NCBI GenBank assembly: GCA_029007825.1
Contig: JAQXIO010000038.1
Span: 18,954-82,953 of the forward strand
Source: Bacteroidales bacterium
GTDB taxonomy: Bacteria; Bacteroidota; Bacteroidia; Bacteroidales; JAQXIO01
DNA: 64,000 bases
Direction of reading: 5' to 3'
Numbering within the stretch: position 1 is the first letter of the stretch; every line of letters begins with the position of its first letter. Positions 18,350 to 27,545 of the stretch are shown here, piece by piece. The notes beneath the pieces were generated by a model that was given only the letters and a program-made list of their open reading frames with translations, was not told the DNA's origin and did not search any database. Position numbers and translations under genes: made by a program.

Positions 18350-20506
18350 TTATTCCTCTTTCTGCGTAGCCTCGTACTCTTTCAGCAACTTCTCCTGTAC
18401 ATCGGCAGGAACAAGCTCATACCCCGCAAACGACATTACGAATGAAGCTCTTCCTCCTGTCATCGAACTAAGAGCCGTAGAATAAGAAGACATCTCTTTC
18501 AGAGGCACTTTTGCCTGTAATTTCTCATATCCCTTTTCACTCGACATACCGAGAATAATTGCGCGGCGTCCCTGAAGGTCACTCATAATATCGCCCAGCT
18601 TATCCGCAGGAACTGAGACCTCCACGTTATACACAGGTTCCAGAATCTTCGGTCCGGCATTTTTAAACGCTGTACTGAATGCATTCCGCCCGGCAAGCAT
18701 AAAAGAAACCTCGTTAGAATCTACAGGGTGCATCTTTCCGTCATACACGATAACACGCACATCACGCGCATAAGAACCCGTAAGAGGCCCCTGTTCGATC
18801 CGGCTCATAATACCTTTCAGTATTGCCGGAAGGAAACGAGCATCGATAGCTCCACCCACGATTGAATTGACAAACACGAGTTTTCCGCCCCAATCCAGGT
18901 TGATCTCCTGCGTATCGCGCACAGTAATCTTATACTCCTGTCCGTTGAAGCGATATATATCCGGCTTTGGCATACCTTCCGAATAAGGTTCCACGATAAG
19001 ATGCACCTCTCCGAACTGTCCTGCCCCGCCCGACTGTTTCTTATGACGGTAATCCGCCCGCGCAGCCTTCGTAATCGTTTCACGGTAAGGAATCTTTGGC
19101 TCTGAAAACTCAATCATTATCTTATCGTTGTTTTCGATCCTCCATTTAAGGGTTTTCAGATGGAATTCACCCTGCCCGCTCACAATGGTCTGCTTGAGTT
19201 CTTTCGATTGTTCTATAATCCATGTCGGATCCTCTTCATGCATCCGCGTCAGTATCTCGCTCAGCTTCTCCGTATCCGCCTCATTTACGGCACGAACGGC
19301 CCGGCTGTATTTTGAATTGGGATATTTAACAAAGTTATAACGATATTCGCATCCTTTCGAATTCAGTGCATTCCCAGTACGGACATCTTTAAGCTTTACG
19401 GTCGCGCCGATATCTCCGGCAACCATCTCTTCCACCTTGTTTCTCGTTTGTCCTGCTACCGAGAATATCTGGGCAAGGCGCTCTTTCGAACCCCTGTCGG
19501 GATTCATCAGGTCATCTCCCTCATGCACAGTGCCCGACATCACCTTGAAATAAGAGACCTCCCCGATATGCGGCTCGACGGTCGTCTTAAAGAAATAAAG
19601 GCTCACCGGGCCTTTGCTGTCGGGCTTTACCTGCACCCCCTCTATTGTTGTCACAGGAGGCATATCACTCACATAAGGAACTACGTTACGAAGGAATTCC
19701 ATTGTTCGTCGCACACCCATATCGCATTTTGCACATACACAGAATACCGGGAATATACCACGCTGAATCAACCCTAATCGTATGCCGTCCCGCATTTCAT
19801 CTTCGCTCAATGTACCCTGGTCGAAGAACTTCTCCATAAGCCCTTCGTCATTCTCAGCGGCAGCTTCTATCAGCGTCTGATGCAACTCTGCCGCTTTATC
19901 CTTTTCCGAATCTGGAATATCCAATATTTCCGGCTCTCCCCCTTCAGGTTTCCACCGGTACATCTTCATTTTTAACACATCAACCAAAGCATTGAAGCCG
20001 GCCCCCGTAGATATAGGATACTGCACGAGAACAGTCTTCCCTCCGTACAGGTCTTTCAGTTGCGATACCACATTGTCAAAATCGGCCTTTTCATGATCCA
20101 GCTGGTTCACTATAAAAATAACCGGTTTATTCACTTTCTCCGTACACCTTAACTGGTTGATAGTTCCTACCTCAACCCCGTATTGGGCATTCAGTACCAT
20201 CAATGCCGTATCGGTCACATTAAGAGCTGCCACCGTTCCGCCGACAAAGTCATCGGAGCCGGGACAATCGATAAAATTCAGTTTTCTGCCTAACCATTCG
20301 ACACTGAAAACAGTAGAAAACACCGAATAACCATACTCTTTTTCAACTGGGAAATAATCGCTCACCGTATTCTGTGATTCAACACTTCCGCGACGTTTTA
20401 TCACGCCACCCTCGAAAAGCATAGCTTCTGCGAGCGTGGTCTTTCCTGATCTTGAAGCTCCTAAAACGGAGATGTTCTTGATTTCGTTGGTTTGATAGAC
20501 TTTCAT
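18350..20506 (-). CDS. fusA2: EF-G paralogue (EF-G2/FusA2 type) with degenerate GTPase site
   Basis: 718 aa with full EF-G domain order: G domain (1-270), domain II (about 290-380), III-V (390-700). The G motifs are atypical: P-loop GASRSGKT (16-23) lacks the DAGKT form; switch I shows EKEYGYSV instead of ERGITI; and G3 is DCPGSDDF with Ser84 where catalytic EF-Gs have His (DTPGH). G4 is NQLD (134-137). This matches the Bacteroides EF-G2 class, reported to support translation without GTP hydrolysis and to be induced on carbon limitation by the regulator Cur. It is a standalone gene with its own promoter; no ribosomal protein genes are nearby, unlike canonical fusA. Confidence 0.88.
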   Translation of the reverse strand: MKVYQTNEIKNISVLGASRSGKTTLAEAMLFEGGVIKRRGSVESQNTVSDYFPVEKEYGYSVFSTVFSVEWLGRKLNFIDCPGSDDFVGGTVAALNVTDTALMVLNAQYGVEVGTINQLRCTEKVNKPVIFIVNQLDHEKADFDNVVSQLKDLYGGKTVLVQYPISTGAGFNALVDVLKMKMYRWKPEGGEPEILDIPDSEKDKAAELHQTLIEAAAENDEGLMEKFFDQGTLSEDEMRDGIRLGLIQRGIFPVFCVCAKCDMGVRRTMEFLRNVVPYVSDMPPVTTIEGVQVKPDSKGPVSLYFFKTTVEPHIGEVSYFKVMSGTVHEGDDLMNPDRGSKERLAQIFSVAGQTRNKVEEMVAGDIGATVKLKDVRTGNALNSKGCEYRYNFVKYPNSKYSRAVRAVNEADTEKLSEILTRMHEEDPTWIIEQSKELKQTIVSGQGEFHLKTLKWRIENNDKIMIEFSEPKIPYRETITKAARADYRHKKQSGGAGQFGEVHLIVEPYSEGMPKPDIYRFNGQEYKITVRDTQEINLDWGGKLVFVNSIVGGAIDARFLPAILKGIMSRIEQGPLTGSYARDVRVIVYDGKMHPVDSNEVSFMLAGRNAFSTAFKNAGPKILEPVYNVEVSVPADKLGDIMSDLQGRRAIILGMSSEKGYEKLQAKVPLKEMSSYSTALSSMTGGRASFVMSFAGYELVPADVQEKLLKEYEATQKEE

Positions 20507-20555
20507 GGTTGATGCGTATTAAATTGTATAAGAGTTCTCGAAGTTGTGGAATGCG

Positions 20556-20586
20556 CAAATTATCGATTATCTGATTAAAGAGCAAA
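20556..20586 (-). promoter_or_regulatory. Promoter of the EF-G2-like gene (-33 TTTG, -7 ATAATTTG)
   Basis: On the minus strand TTTG (20583-20586) is followed after 19 bases by ATAATTTG (20556-20563), close to the Bacteroidota pattern TTTG-N19-21-TAnnTTTG. The expected start point is near 20549, about 43 bases ahead of the ATG. Confidence 0.5.
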
Positions 20587-20607
20587 CGTTGTATAGATAT
20601 TTTTTTC

Positions 20608-20621
20608 ATGTTTTACAACAT
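20608..20621. promoter_or_regulatory. Candidate activator site (ATGTT-N4-AACAT) upstream of the EF-G2-like gene
   Basis: An exact 5-bp inverted repeat with a 4-base spacer centred about 60-65 bases upstream of the predicted start point, the position used by class I CRP-type activators. Cur, the known activator of B. thetaiotaomicron fusA2, is CRP-like. The sequence alone is weak evidence. Confidence 0.25.
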
Positions 20622-20729
20622 CATTCTCTAAATATTTCCTAAAAAATAAGTAAATATCGGATAAAAACAACGGCTATTCCTCTACCCTTTACAACACTAT
20701 GGATATAAATATTGTCTCTTTTTATTTCT

Positions 20730-20737
20730 TATCTTTG
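20730..20737 (+). promoter_or_regulatory. -7 element (TATCTTTG) of hemW
   Basis: Perfect TAnnTTTG 30 bases upstream of the hemW ATG, with TTG 15 bases further up. Confidence 0.45.
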
Positions 20738-20767
20738 AATTCTCATTCGTAAACATACTCGATCCGC

Positions 20768-21884
20768 ATGCCGGGACTCTATATACACATTCCATTCTGT
20801 CGCCGCAGATGTAGCTATTGCGACTTCTTTTCAACCACGCAAAACGGGTTACAAACTGTTTACGTCGAAGCATTAATCCGTGAAATACGGGAACGACGGG
20901 ATTTTTTAAGCGAAAACCGGCTCGATACCATCTATTTCGGTGGCGGAACTCCCTCCCAGTTACCCGCCATAGCATTTGCTGAAATATTTGACACGATCAG
21001 AGAGAACTTCTCAATTGCAGAAAAATGCAGAGATTACCCTCGAAGCCAATCCAGACGATCTAAAAAGCGACTATTTAGCGCAATTGGAAAGCCTGCCGTT
21101 CAACCGGATCAGTCTGGGGATTCAAAGCTTTGACGATGAAGATCTGATTCGCCTAAACAGGCGTCACTTGGCTGAACAGGCTATAGAAGCCGTCCATAAC
21201 TGCAGGAAACACGGATTCACCAACCTGAGTATCGACCTTATGTACGGACTGCCGTTCCAGACAGCGACTAAGTGGGAAAAGAATCTCGATATTGCTTTAA
21301 GCTTGCTCCCCCCGCACATCTCTGCCTATCACCTTACTTATGAAGAAGGTACCGCTTTGTTCAGACAACTGCAGAAGGGAGAAGTCTCTCCTGTAGACGA
21401 AGAGTTCAGCGTTTCCTTTTTTGAAACGCTGAAGCATAAATTAGAAAACGCCGGATACCTGCATTACGAAATTTCCAACTTTGCACGTGAAGGGTATCTG
21501 TCACGCCACAACTCCTCATACTGGAAAGGAACTCCCTACCTGGGCATAGGAGCATCGGCTCACTCCTTCGATGGCTCCTCGCGCATACGGAATGTCTCAT
21601 CCCTGACAGACTACCTGAAAGGAAACCGTATCGCCGAATACGAATCTCTTGACGAAAAAACACGGTACAACGATTACATCGTCACCCGTTTGCGAACAAT
21701 GTGGGGTATAGACCTGAACGAAATAGAAAAACTCTATGGCTCCTCTTATTCCACTTATTGCCTGCAGTTATGCCACCCCTATCTCGATAGAGAATTGCTC
21801 GTTCGCGACGAAAATGCGATCCGGCTCACCGGAAAAGGTATTTTCCTGTCTGACGGCATTATAGCAGACCTTCTGAAAATCTGA
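20768..21884 (+). pseudogene. hemW: HemW, radical-SAM heme chaperone, disrupted by a +1 frameshift
   Basis: The gene is split over two frames: residues from 20768 carry the CxxxCxxC site (CRRRCSYC) and the FGGGTPSQLP motif up to about 21025, and the rest (AEITLEANPDD, RISLGIQSFDDE, GLPFQTATKW, ISNFAREG, GIGASAHSF) continues in the next frame to 21884. The break is at the A5 tract 21021-21025: removing one A joins IAEN-AEITLEAN smoothly and gives about 371 aa, the normal HemW size. HemW is linked to heme delivery to respiratory enzymes and was long misnamed coproporphyrinogen oxidase. The rest shows no decay, so the shift is either very recent or a sequencing/assembly error. Confidence 0.88.
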
Positions 21885-21887
21885 TTA

Positions 21888-22928
21888 TCAACGGATCGTC
21901 ACCTGTGTTGCTCCGAATCCATACTCCCGGAACGAGGCATCCTGTATATCGTAACTTTTATACCGGTGCTTCAATTCGTCCAGCAATGCTTTCCGCAATA
22001 CACCTTCACCTTTTCCATGTATAAAAACAATCTTCTGTCCTTTTTTATTTTTATTGGCCTCCAATACTTCCCGGAAATGATTGAGCTGGTAATCCAGTAT
22101 CTCGCTATTACCCATCCCCGCCGTACTATCCAACAATGCCTCGATATGGAGATCGACCTCTAATAAAGGTGCCGGTTGTTTGCTCTTAGCCGGCTGCTTA
22201 ACCGGACGCGGTTGATCTTTTCTCAGGATTGCCTCCCGCAGCTCTGCGGAATCGATCAGCATACTGCGTTCGGGGACGTCGTTTTTAACGACCGGATAAA
22301 TCATAGCCGGTTCGTCGAAATAATCGTTATCGGTAAAACAATGCAGCTTGTAAAACTTCACGGTATCCACTCGCAACTCCACTGAAACCGCATTTTTCAG
22401 AAGATAAGCCTTTTCCTTTTTAAAGGCAACGCATTGCACGCACAACGGTTCCAGCTCATTCAGCCGTTCTTTACCGAACTCCTCAATAAATATTTTCGTA
22501 TTAGGTTCGATAATACCGTTATAACGGCTCAGCCATGCATTATTTTCACAACTCATATAATTGAAAAAGAGAAAATAATTGCTGTCATTAATGAAATAAG
22601 CCTCATAGGCACTTTCCTGAAGTTTCGTCCGGTCTGTGGGCAGATAAGCAAGCAGAATATTCAGACGGTCTCCGCCCGGCAACTCTTCGACTTTCTCCGA
22701 TTCGGGCTCCAGCTTCGCAACCTTAGGCTCCGGAACATTTTTAGGTTGCACGCTCTGGCGCACCTGCATCGGATTCTCACCCACAATCACACATTCGTGT
22801 ACAAGCATCGGCGTTTCAAACCCGTCCTCTTCTTCCACTAAAACCATGTTTTTTCCGCGGAATCCCTTTACAATACCGCCACCCACACTATTCAGGTAAC
22901 GTACCTTATCTCCTATTTTAATCGACAT
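21888..22928 (-). CDS. DUF2027 and Smr domain protein
   Basis: 346 aa. The N-terminus (MSIKIGDKVRYLNSVGGGIV, KNMVLVEEEDGFE) is a small beta-barrel-like DUF2027 module; a middle domain of about 120 residues follows (LNILLAYLPTD to LRVDTVKFYKL); the C-terminal 90 residues form an Smr domain with LEVDLHIEALL and FIHGKGEGVLR, the two signature motifs of this nicking-nuclease/RNA-cleavage fold (as in MutS2 tails). Standalone gene convergent with hemW (3 bases between stops) and divergent from the queA-like gene. Cellular role in Bacteroidota unproven. Confidence 0.88.
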   Translation of the reverse strand: MSIKIGDKVRYLNSVGGGIVKGFRGKNMVLVEEEDGFETPMLVHECVIVGENPMQVRQSVQPKNVPEPKVAKLEPESEKVEELPGGDRLNILLAYLPTDRTKLQESAYEAYFINDSNYFLFFNYMSCENNAWLSRYNGIIEPNTKIFIEEFGKERLNELEPLCVQCVAFKKEKAYLLKNAVSVELRVDTVKFYKLHCFTDNDYFDEPAMIYPVVKNDVPERSMLIDSAELREAILRKDQPRPVKQPAKSKQPAPLLEVDLHIEALLDSTAGMGNSEILDYQLNHFREVLEANKNKKGQKIVFIHGKGEGVLRKALLDELKHRYKSYDIQDASFREYGFGATQVTIR

Positions 22929-22972
22929 ACTCCTAACCCTCTTAATTATTTTATTATAAAGGCAAAGTTCAC

Positions 22973-22980
22973 TATTTTTG
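22973..22980 (+). promoter_or_regulatory. -7 element (TATTTTTG) of the queA-like gene
   Basis: Perfect TAnnTTTG 19 bases upstream of the ATG at 23000; the -33 box is unclear. Confidence 0.45.
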
Positions 22981-22999
22981 TGGGAATATTAAAGTGATT

Positions 23000-24238
23000 A
23001 TGCAACAAACCAAAGATATTCGTATCGATTCGTACGACTACCCCCTTCCGGACGAGCGTATAGCCAGATTTCCACTATCCCGCCGCGATGCATCCAAACT
23101 ACTCATTTATAAAAACGGAGAGGTCTCAGAATCGTTCTTTTCACATCTGGTCGGTTTCTTACCCAAAAACTCCCTGATGGTCTTCAACAATACGAAAGTA
23201 ATTCAGGGACGTATGCTCTTTAAAAAAGAAACCGGTGCCACCATCGAAATATTTTGTCTTGAACCCGTTCGTCCGCACGATTACCAGCTGGTCTTCCAGA
23301 CAACCGGACAATGCGAATGGAAATGCTTCGTAGGAAATGCAAAGCGTTGGAAAGAAGGCAGCCTGCATAAAACGCTCTCCGTAGGAAAAGAAACGGTAAC
23401 CCTCTCTGCAATCAGAGGAAACACATCGAACGACGCTATCTACGTCACATTCAGCTGGGATAATCCGAAAGTCACATTCGCCGACCTGCTGGAATACGGC
23501 GGTATCCTTCCGATCCCCCCTTATCTTAAAAGAGAAACGGAAGAGCGCGATAAAGTGACCTACCAAACCGTCTATTCTAAAATCAAAGGCTCTGTTGCTG
23601 CACCCACCGCCGGACTGCATTTCACACCGGAAGTACTGGATTCGCTGAAAACAAAGAACATTACGACCGAAGAAGTCACCCTGCACGTAGGCGCAGGCAC
23701 CTTTAAGCCCGTAAAAAGCGAAACCATCGAAGGACATGAAATGCACACCGAATTTGTGTCCGTGAACCGTAAGACAATCGAACAACTTCTGAAATGCAGG
23801 GAACTGATCATTGCTGTAGGCACCACCACCGTCCGGACACTGGAAAGCCTCTACTATCTGGGAGGAATGTTGCTTAAAAAACCTGGTTTATCGCAGGAAG
23901 AGTTGATTGTTTCTCAGTGGCAGCCGTATGAAGACAATCACTCCGGCTCCGGACTGGAAGAACGTCTTTCAGCTTTACTCACATACCTCAACCGCAACGG
24001 CAGCGAACGGCTCCAGTTCAACACACAGATCATCATTGCACCGGGATACACATTCCGCGTAGTGAAAATTATGATCACCAATTTCCATCAACCCAAAAGC
24101 ACACTATTGCTATTAGTCGATTCTTTCCTGAAAGGACATTGGCACGAAATATACGATTACGCCCTGGCACATGATTTCCGTTTTCTGAGTTACGGAGACA
24201 GCTCCCTGTTGTTCATGCCGGAAAACGCAGTCGGATAA
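23000..24238 (+). CDS. queA: S-adenosylmethionine:tRNA ribosyltransferase-isomerase (QueA), long form
   Basis: 412 aa from ATG 23000 (a GTG lies two codons upstream). QueA transfers the ribosyl of SAM to preQ1 at tRNA position 34 to give epoxyqueuosine. Motifs: DERIARFPL, VFNNTKVIQGR, LPIPPYLKRETEERDKVTYQTVYS, GSVAAPTAGLHFT, HVGAGTFKPV and TNFHQPKSTLLLLVDSF. It is about 60 residues longer than standard QueA, with an insert after TTTVRTLESLYYLG (about 290-340). Bacteroidota often carry a second, long QueA-like protein, so this may be that paralogue. A QueG-like protein lies at 56.7 kb. Confidence 0.85.
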   Translation: MQQTKDIRIDSYDYPLPDERIARFPLSRRDASKLLIYKNGEVSESFFSHLVGFLPKNSLMVFNNTKVIQGRMLFKKETGATIEIFCLEPVRPHDYQLVFQTTGQCEWKCFVGNAKRWKEGSLHKTLSVGKETVTLSAIRGNTSNDAIYVTFSWDNPKVTFADLLEYGGILPIPPYLKRETEERDKVTYQTVYSKIKGSVAAPTAGLHFTPEVLDSLKTKNITTEEVTLHVGAGTFKPVKSETIEGHEMHTEFVSVNRKTIEQLLKCRELIIAVGTTTVRTLESLYYLGGMLLKKPGLSQEELIVSQWQPYEDNHSGSGLEERLSALLTYLNRNGSERLQFNTQIIIAPGYTFRVVKIMITNFHQPKSTLLLLVDSFLKGHWHEIYDYALAHDFRFLSYGDSSLLFMPENAVG

Positions 24239-24287
24239 CAGCTTTTATCGCTCTTTTATACAATATCGGGATGAAAATACGTTTTGT

Positions 24288-24296
24288 AAGGAGGAG
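24288..24296 (+). promoter_or_regulatory. Strong Shine-Dalgarno (AAGGAGGAG) before the PorE-like gene
   Basis: AAGGAGGAG ends 9 bases before the ATG at 24306. This is a near-perfect anti-16S match, rare in Bacteroidota, which mostly lack SD sequences, and it fixes the start. Confidence 0.6.
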
Positions 24297-24305
24297 TTTA
24301 ACGGG

Positions 24306-26288
24306 ATGAAAAAAAACGGAATATACCTCATTCTATTTCTTTTAGGCATTGTCGCCTTCGGCTCATGTAAAACAGCCAAGCTAAGCGATGCCCTGAAAAA
24401 GCATGCCCTCGGCGAATATTACGACGCCGCGGCCATCTATCGGAAAGTATATGCGAAAACCCCGGCTAAGAATAAAGCACAAAGAGGTATGGTTGCTTAT
24501 AAGATGGGAGAATGTTACCGGCTCACCAACAACACGTCCCGCGCGGTTAGCAGCTACCGGAATGCCGTACGTTACAAATACCCCGACTCCTCTTCCGTTT
24601 TCTATTTAGCCCAGATGCTTCACAAAAGCGGACGCTATCCCGATGCTATAAAACAATACCAGGCTTTTCTAGACTCGTTTCCCGATCATGCCTTATCAAA
24701 AATGGGAATCGAAGGATGCAGAATGGCTCCCGAATGGAAAAAAAATCCATCCCGTTACACGGTACAACGCATGGAACCGTTCAACTCACGCCGTGGCGAA
24801 TTCTGTCCCATGTTCTACGGCAAAGACAACGATCTGCTCTACTTTACCTCTTCGCGTGAAGCGGCTATAGGTGACAAGAAAAGTGCCATAACAGGATTCA
24901 AGAACAACGACTTCTTTATGGTAAAAAAAGACGAAAAAGGCAAGTGGCAGAATCCCGAAGCCATCGATGACGGGATAAATACGGAATTCGATGAAGGAAT
25001 CGGAAGCGTTACTCCCGATGGGAATACAATGTACTACACCTTTTGCGCAAAAGACAATACCGTGGCAAAAACGGCGGAAATACGTTCTTCGCCGCGCTCC
25101 GGAGCAAAATGGGGACAAGGACAACGCGTAGAGATTACGAAAGACACATTTTCCGTATTCGCCCATCCGGCCGTCTCCCCTACCGGCGATTATCTCTATT
25201 TCGTCTCGGATATGCCGGGCGGGATCGGAGGGAAAGATATATGGCGCGCAGCCATTGTAGGCTCGAACCAGTTCGGTTATGTCGAAAACCTCGGACCGGA
25301 AATCAACACCGAGGCAGATGAAATGTTTCCCTATGTACATACGGACGGAGCCCTCTATTTTTCATCGAACGGGCATCCCGGCATGGGAGGACTCGACATC
25401 TTCATTGCCGTGCAGGACTCCGCAACACAAAAATGGAAAGTAACCAATGCCGGTTATCCCATGAACTCTTCCGGTGACGATTTCGGAATCACTTTCGGCA
25501 CAGGCGGGGACTTCGGTTATTTCAGTTCCAACCGTAACGACGGAAGAGGCTCCGATCATATTTACTCCTTCGGGCGACCGTCCTATTCTGTTATCCTGGA
25601 AGGGTTCGTCTCCGATAACGATGACGAACCCATTCCCGATGCAACGGTACGTCTTGTCGGAAAAGACGGAAGTATAGAAAAATTCGTTTCACGTAAGGAC
25701 GGAAGCTACAAAGCGACCCTCAAACGCGGCATGGATTACGTAATGATGGCAAGTGCAAAAGGCTATCTGAACAAAATGAAAAAGCTGAAAACCGATCCCG
25801 AAGAAAAAGATCAGATCTATTATGCGGACTTCTTCCTGCCCTCTATTACCAAACCCGTACTGATCGAAAATATCTTTTACGATTTCGATAAAGCCACGCT
25901 GCGTCCCGAATCGGAAAAAGCCCTCGACGAAGTTATTGAAATGCTCGACGATAACCCCAACGTAACGATAGAACTCTCTGCCCATACCGACCGTAAGGGA
26001 AGCGACGAATACAACGACGGTCTCTCGCAACGGCGTGCCCAGTCCGTCGTAGACTATCTCTGCAACAACGGGGTCGATCCCGAACGGCTTTCACCTCAGG
26101 GATACGGAGAAAAAAGCCCCAAGATAATCAACAGAAAGATGGCGGAAAAATATCCCTTCCTGAAAGAAGGCGATGTGTTGACCGAAGAATTCATTCTTAC
26201 GCTCACACCCGAGCAGCAGGAAATCGCAGACCAGCTCAACCGTCGTACCGAATTCAAAGTCCTCCGCACCGACTACAGGTTATTTTAA
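24306..26288 (+). CDS. porE: PorE-like lipoprotein of the type IX secretion system (TPR, PD40 propeller, CarboxypepD-reg, OmpA)
   Basis: 660 aa. Lipobox ending in Cys21 (VAFGSC). Then TPR-like helices (about 30-130), WD40/PD40 beta-propeller repeats (about 150-430; TSSREAAIG, TPDGNTMYYTF, SPTGDYLYFVSDMPGG, GALYFSSNG, GDFGYFSSNRNDGRGSDHIYS), a carboxypeptidase-regulatory-like beta-sandwich (about 437-515), and a C-terminal OmpA peptidoglycan-binding domain (YDFDKATLRPES, SAHTDRKGSDEYNDGLSQRRA). This is the order in P. gingivalis PorE, which links the T9SS to peptidoglycan at the outer membrane. The next gene is a T9SS cargo-like protein. The same architecture occurs in a few non-T9SS paralogues. 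Confidence 0.85.
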   Translation: MKKNGIYLILFLLGIVAFGSCKTAKLSDALKKHALGEYYDAAAIYRKVYAKTPAKNKAQRGMVAYKMGECYRLTNNTSRAVSSYRNAVRYKYPDSSSVFYLAQMLHKSGRYPDAIKQYQAFLDSFPDHALSKMGIEGCRMAPEWKKNPSRYTVQRMEPFNSRRGEFCPMFYGKDNDLLYFTSSREAAIGDKKSAITGFKNNDFFMVKKDEKGKWQNPEAIDDGINTEFDEGIGSVTPDGNTMYYTFCAKDNTVAKTAEIRSSPRSGAKWGQGQRVEITKDTFSVFAHPAVSPTGDYLYFVSDMPGGIGGKDIWRAAIVGSNQFGYVENLGPEINTEADEMFPYVHTDGALYFSSNGHPGMGGLDIFIAVQDSATQKWKVTNAGYPMNSSGDDFGITFGTGGDFGYFSSNRNDGRGSDHIYSFGRPSYSVILEGFVSDNDDEPIPDATVRLVGKDGSIEKFVSRKDGSYKATLKRGMDYVMMASAKGYLNKMKKLKTDPEEKDQIYYADFFLPSITKPVLIENIFYDFDKATLRPESEKALDEVIEMLDDNPNVTIELSAHTDRKGSDEYNDGLSQRRAQSVVDYLCNNGVDPERLSPQGYGEKSPKIINRKMAEKYPFLKEGDVLTEEFILTLTPEQQEIADQLNRRTEFKVLRTDYRLF

Positions 26289-26407
26289 ACATAGCCTGTT
26301 TCCGTACTATTCATTGTTTAAATACTTATTCCGGCGCAAATTTTACATTTTAAGGTTGTAAGAATAATATTTTTCACAAAAAAGAAGTAATTACAAATAA
26401 ATACACA

Positions 26408-26415
26408 TATATTTG
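26408..26415 (+). promoter_or_regulatory. -7 element (TATATTTG) upstream of the T9SS cargo-like gene
   Basis: Perfect TAnnTTTG about 105 bases ahead of the ATG at 26520, in a 231-base AT-rich gap; a looser TAATTTTTG lies closer, at about 26492. No -33 box is clear. Confidence 0.3.
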
Positions 26416-26519
26416 TTTTTAGCTTTAGTTATAATACATTAGAATTTCCATAATAGAAATATTCTAAAGTTGTCAAACAGTAGGATTGTAATTTTTGTTA
26501 ACATTAATATATATCAATT

Positions 26520-27401
26520 ATGAAAATCTTTATAACCAGTCTGTTTTTATCTTTTCTGCTTTTTACAGAATTATCTGCCCAAAAAGATAATAACATTAAT
26601 GGGCCTAAAGTTGTCTCGACAGGTGATACGACAACATATTACTCAATAGAAGTCTTTTCTTCAAAAACTGTAACTTGGTATGTAACAAAAGGCAAAGGAG
26701 TATTCATAACTAACCATGAAGCCTCTGATACATATAGTAACGATGGCCCTTCAATTGGTACCATAGCACAGGTAATATGGGGTGACACTCCAGGTCCTGC
26801 TTCCATATCATTCAACTCAAGCAATGGGAAATATGGATATATCGGAGTCAATATAATCGGGGCTAAAAAAATAGAAAATCAAAATTTTATAGCTGGCACC
26901 GATACTACATTTAGTTACGATAGTATAACTGTCAAAAATGCAACAATCAATAGCGGAGCTTTAGTCAATATAAATGGTAAAAGCAAGGTACAGATAAATC
27001 CTGATTTCCATGCCAAAGTAGGAAGTAATGTAAGGATATATAATGGACCAGAAAATAGTAGCAACGCAAGGGCTGCAAGCCAGACAGAAATAACAAACGA
27101 ACCTTTATTCATTAAAACAGAAACGGAAATAAATAATGAAAAAATTTGTCTGTATCAAAATTCACCAAATCCTTTTAACGGACAATCTTCCATAAATTAC
27201 TATATACCTGAAAATGTAGAAGGAGAGATACAAATAAAAATAACAACCTTAATGGGGCAATATGTAAAAACATTTAAAATTACGGAAATCGGTTACGGTG
27301 AAATAACTTTAAATGCATCTGAATTTTCTCCGGGAATTTATCTTTATTCTTTAACATTAGGGGGTAAACTTATTGATACCAAACGAATGGAAATCAAATA
27401 A
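26520..27401 (+). CDS. Secreted protein with T9SS type A sorting domain
   Basis: 293 aa. Signal peptide MKIFITSLFLSFLLFTELSA; a PKD-like N-terminal part (GDTTTYYSIEVFSSKTVTWYV); a short repeat-like region (KNATINSGALVNINGKSKVQ) similar to the strands that precede sorting domains in Bacteroidota surface proteins; then a C-terminal domain beginning YQNSPNPFNGQSSINYYIP and ending TLGGKLIDTKRMEIK, the standard T9SS type A signal. It is therefore expected to cross the outer membrane by T9SS and be anchored to the surface. Function of the mature part unknown. More AT-rich than its neighbours. Confidence 0.85.
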   Translation: MKIFITSLFLSFLLFTELSAQKDNNINGPKVVSTGDTTTYYSIEVFSSKTVTWYVTKGKGVFITNHEASDTYSNDGPSIGTIAQVIWGDTPGPASISFNSSNGKYGYIGVNIIGAKKIENQNFIAGTDTTFSYDSITVKNATINSGALVNINGKSKVQINPDFHAKVGSNVRIYNGPENSSNARAASQTEITNEPLFIKTETEINNEKICLYQNSPNPFNGQSSINYYIPENVEGEIQIKITTLMGQYVKTFKITEIGYGEITLNASEFSPGIYLYSLTLGGKLIDTKRMEIK

Positions 27402-27427
27402 TAACCATACCAAATATTCACTTACTT

Positions 27428-27453
27428 TAAAGCCAGATTTAAATCTGGCTTTA
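27428..27453 (+). terminator. Rho-independent terminator after the T9SS cargo gene
   Basis: A perfect 26-base palindrome with arm TAAAGCCAGATTT, followed by TTTTTAC. Confidence 0.88.
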
Positions 27454-27518
27454 TTTTTACTATAAAAAATCAAAATATTTACATCAATCTATCTTATCAC
27501 AATCCGCAGATATTTTAC

Positions 27519-27526
27519 TAAGTTTG
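27519..27526 (+). promoter_or_regulatory. -7 element (TAAGTTTG) of the plug-domain gene
   Basis: Perfect TAnnTTTG 19 bases upstream of the ATG at 27546. Confidence 0.45.
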
Positions 27527-27545
27527 TAAAAACACTCTTAATCGA

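Noticed and set aside
21021..21025. A5 tract in hemW as a phase-variation switch
   Set aside because: Five bases is too short for slippage-driven phase variation; a fixed indel or a sequencing error is simpler.
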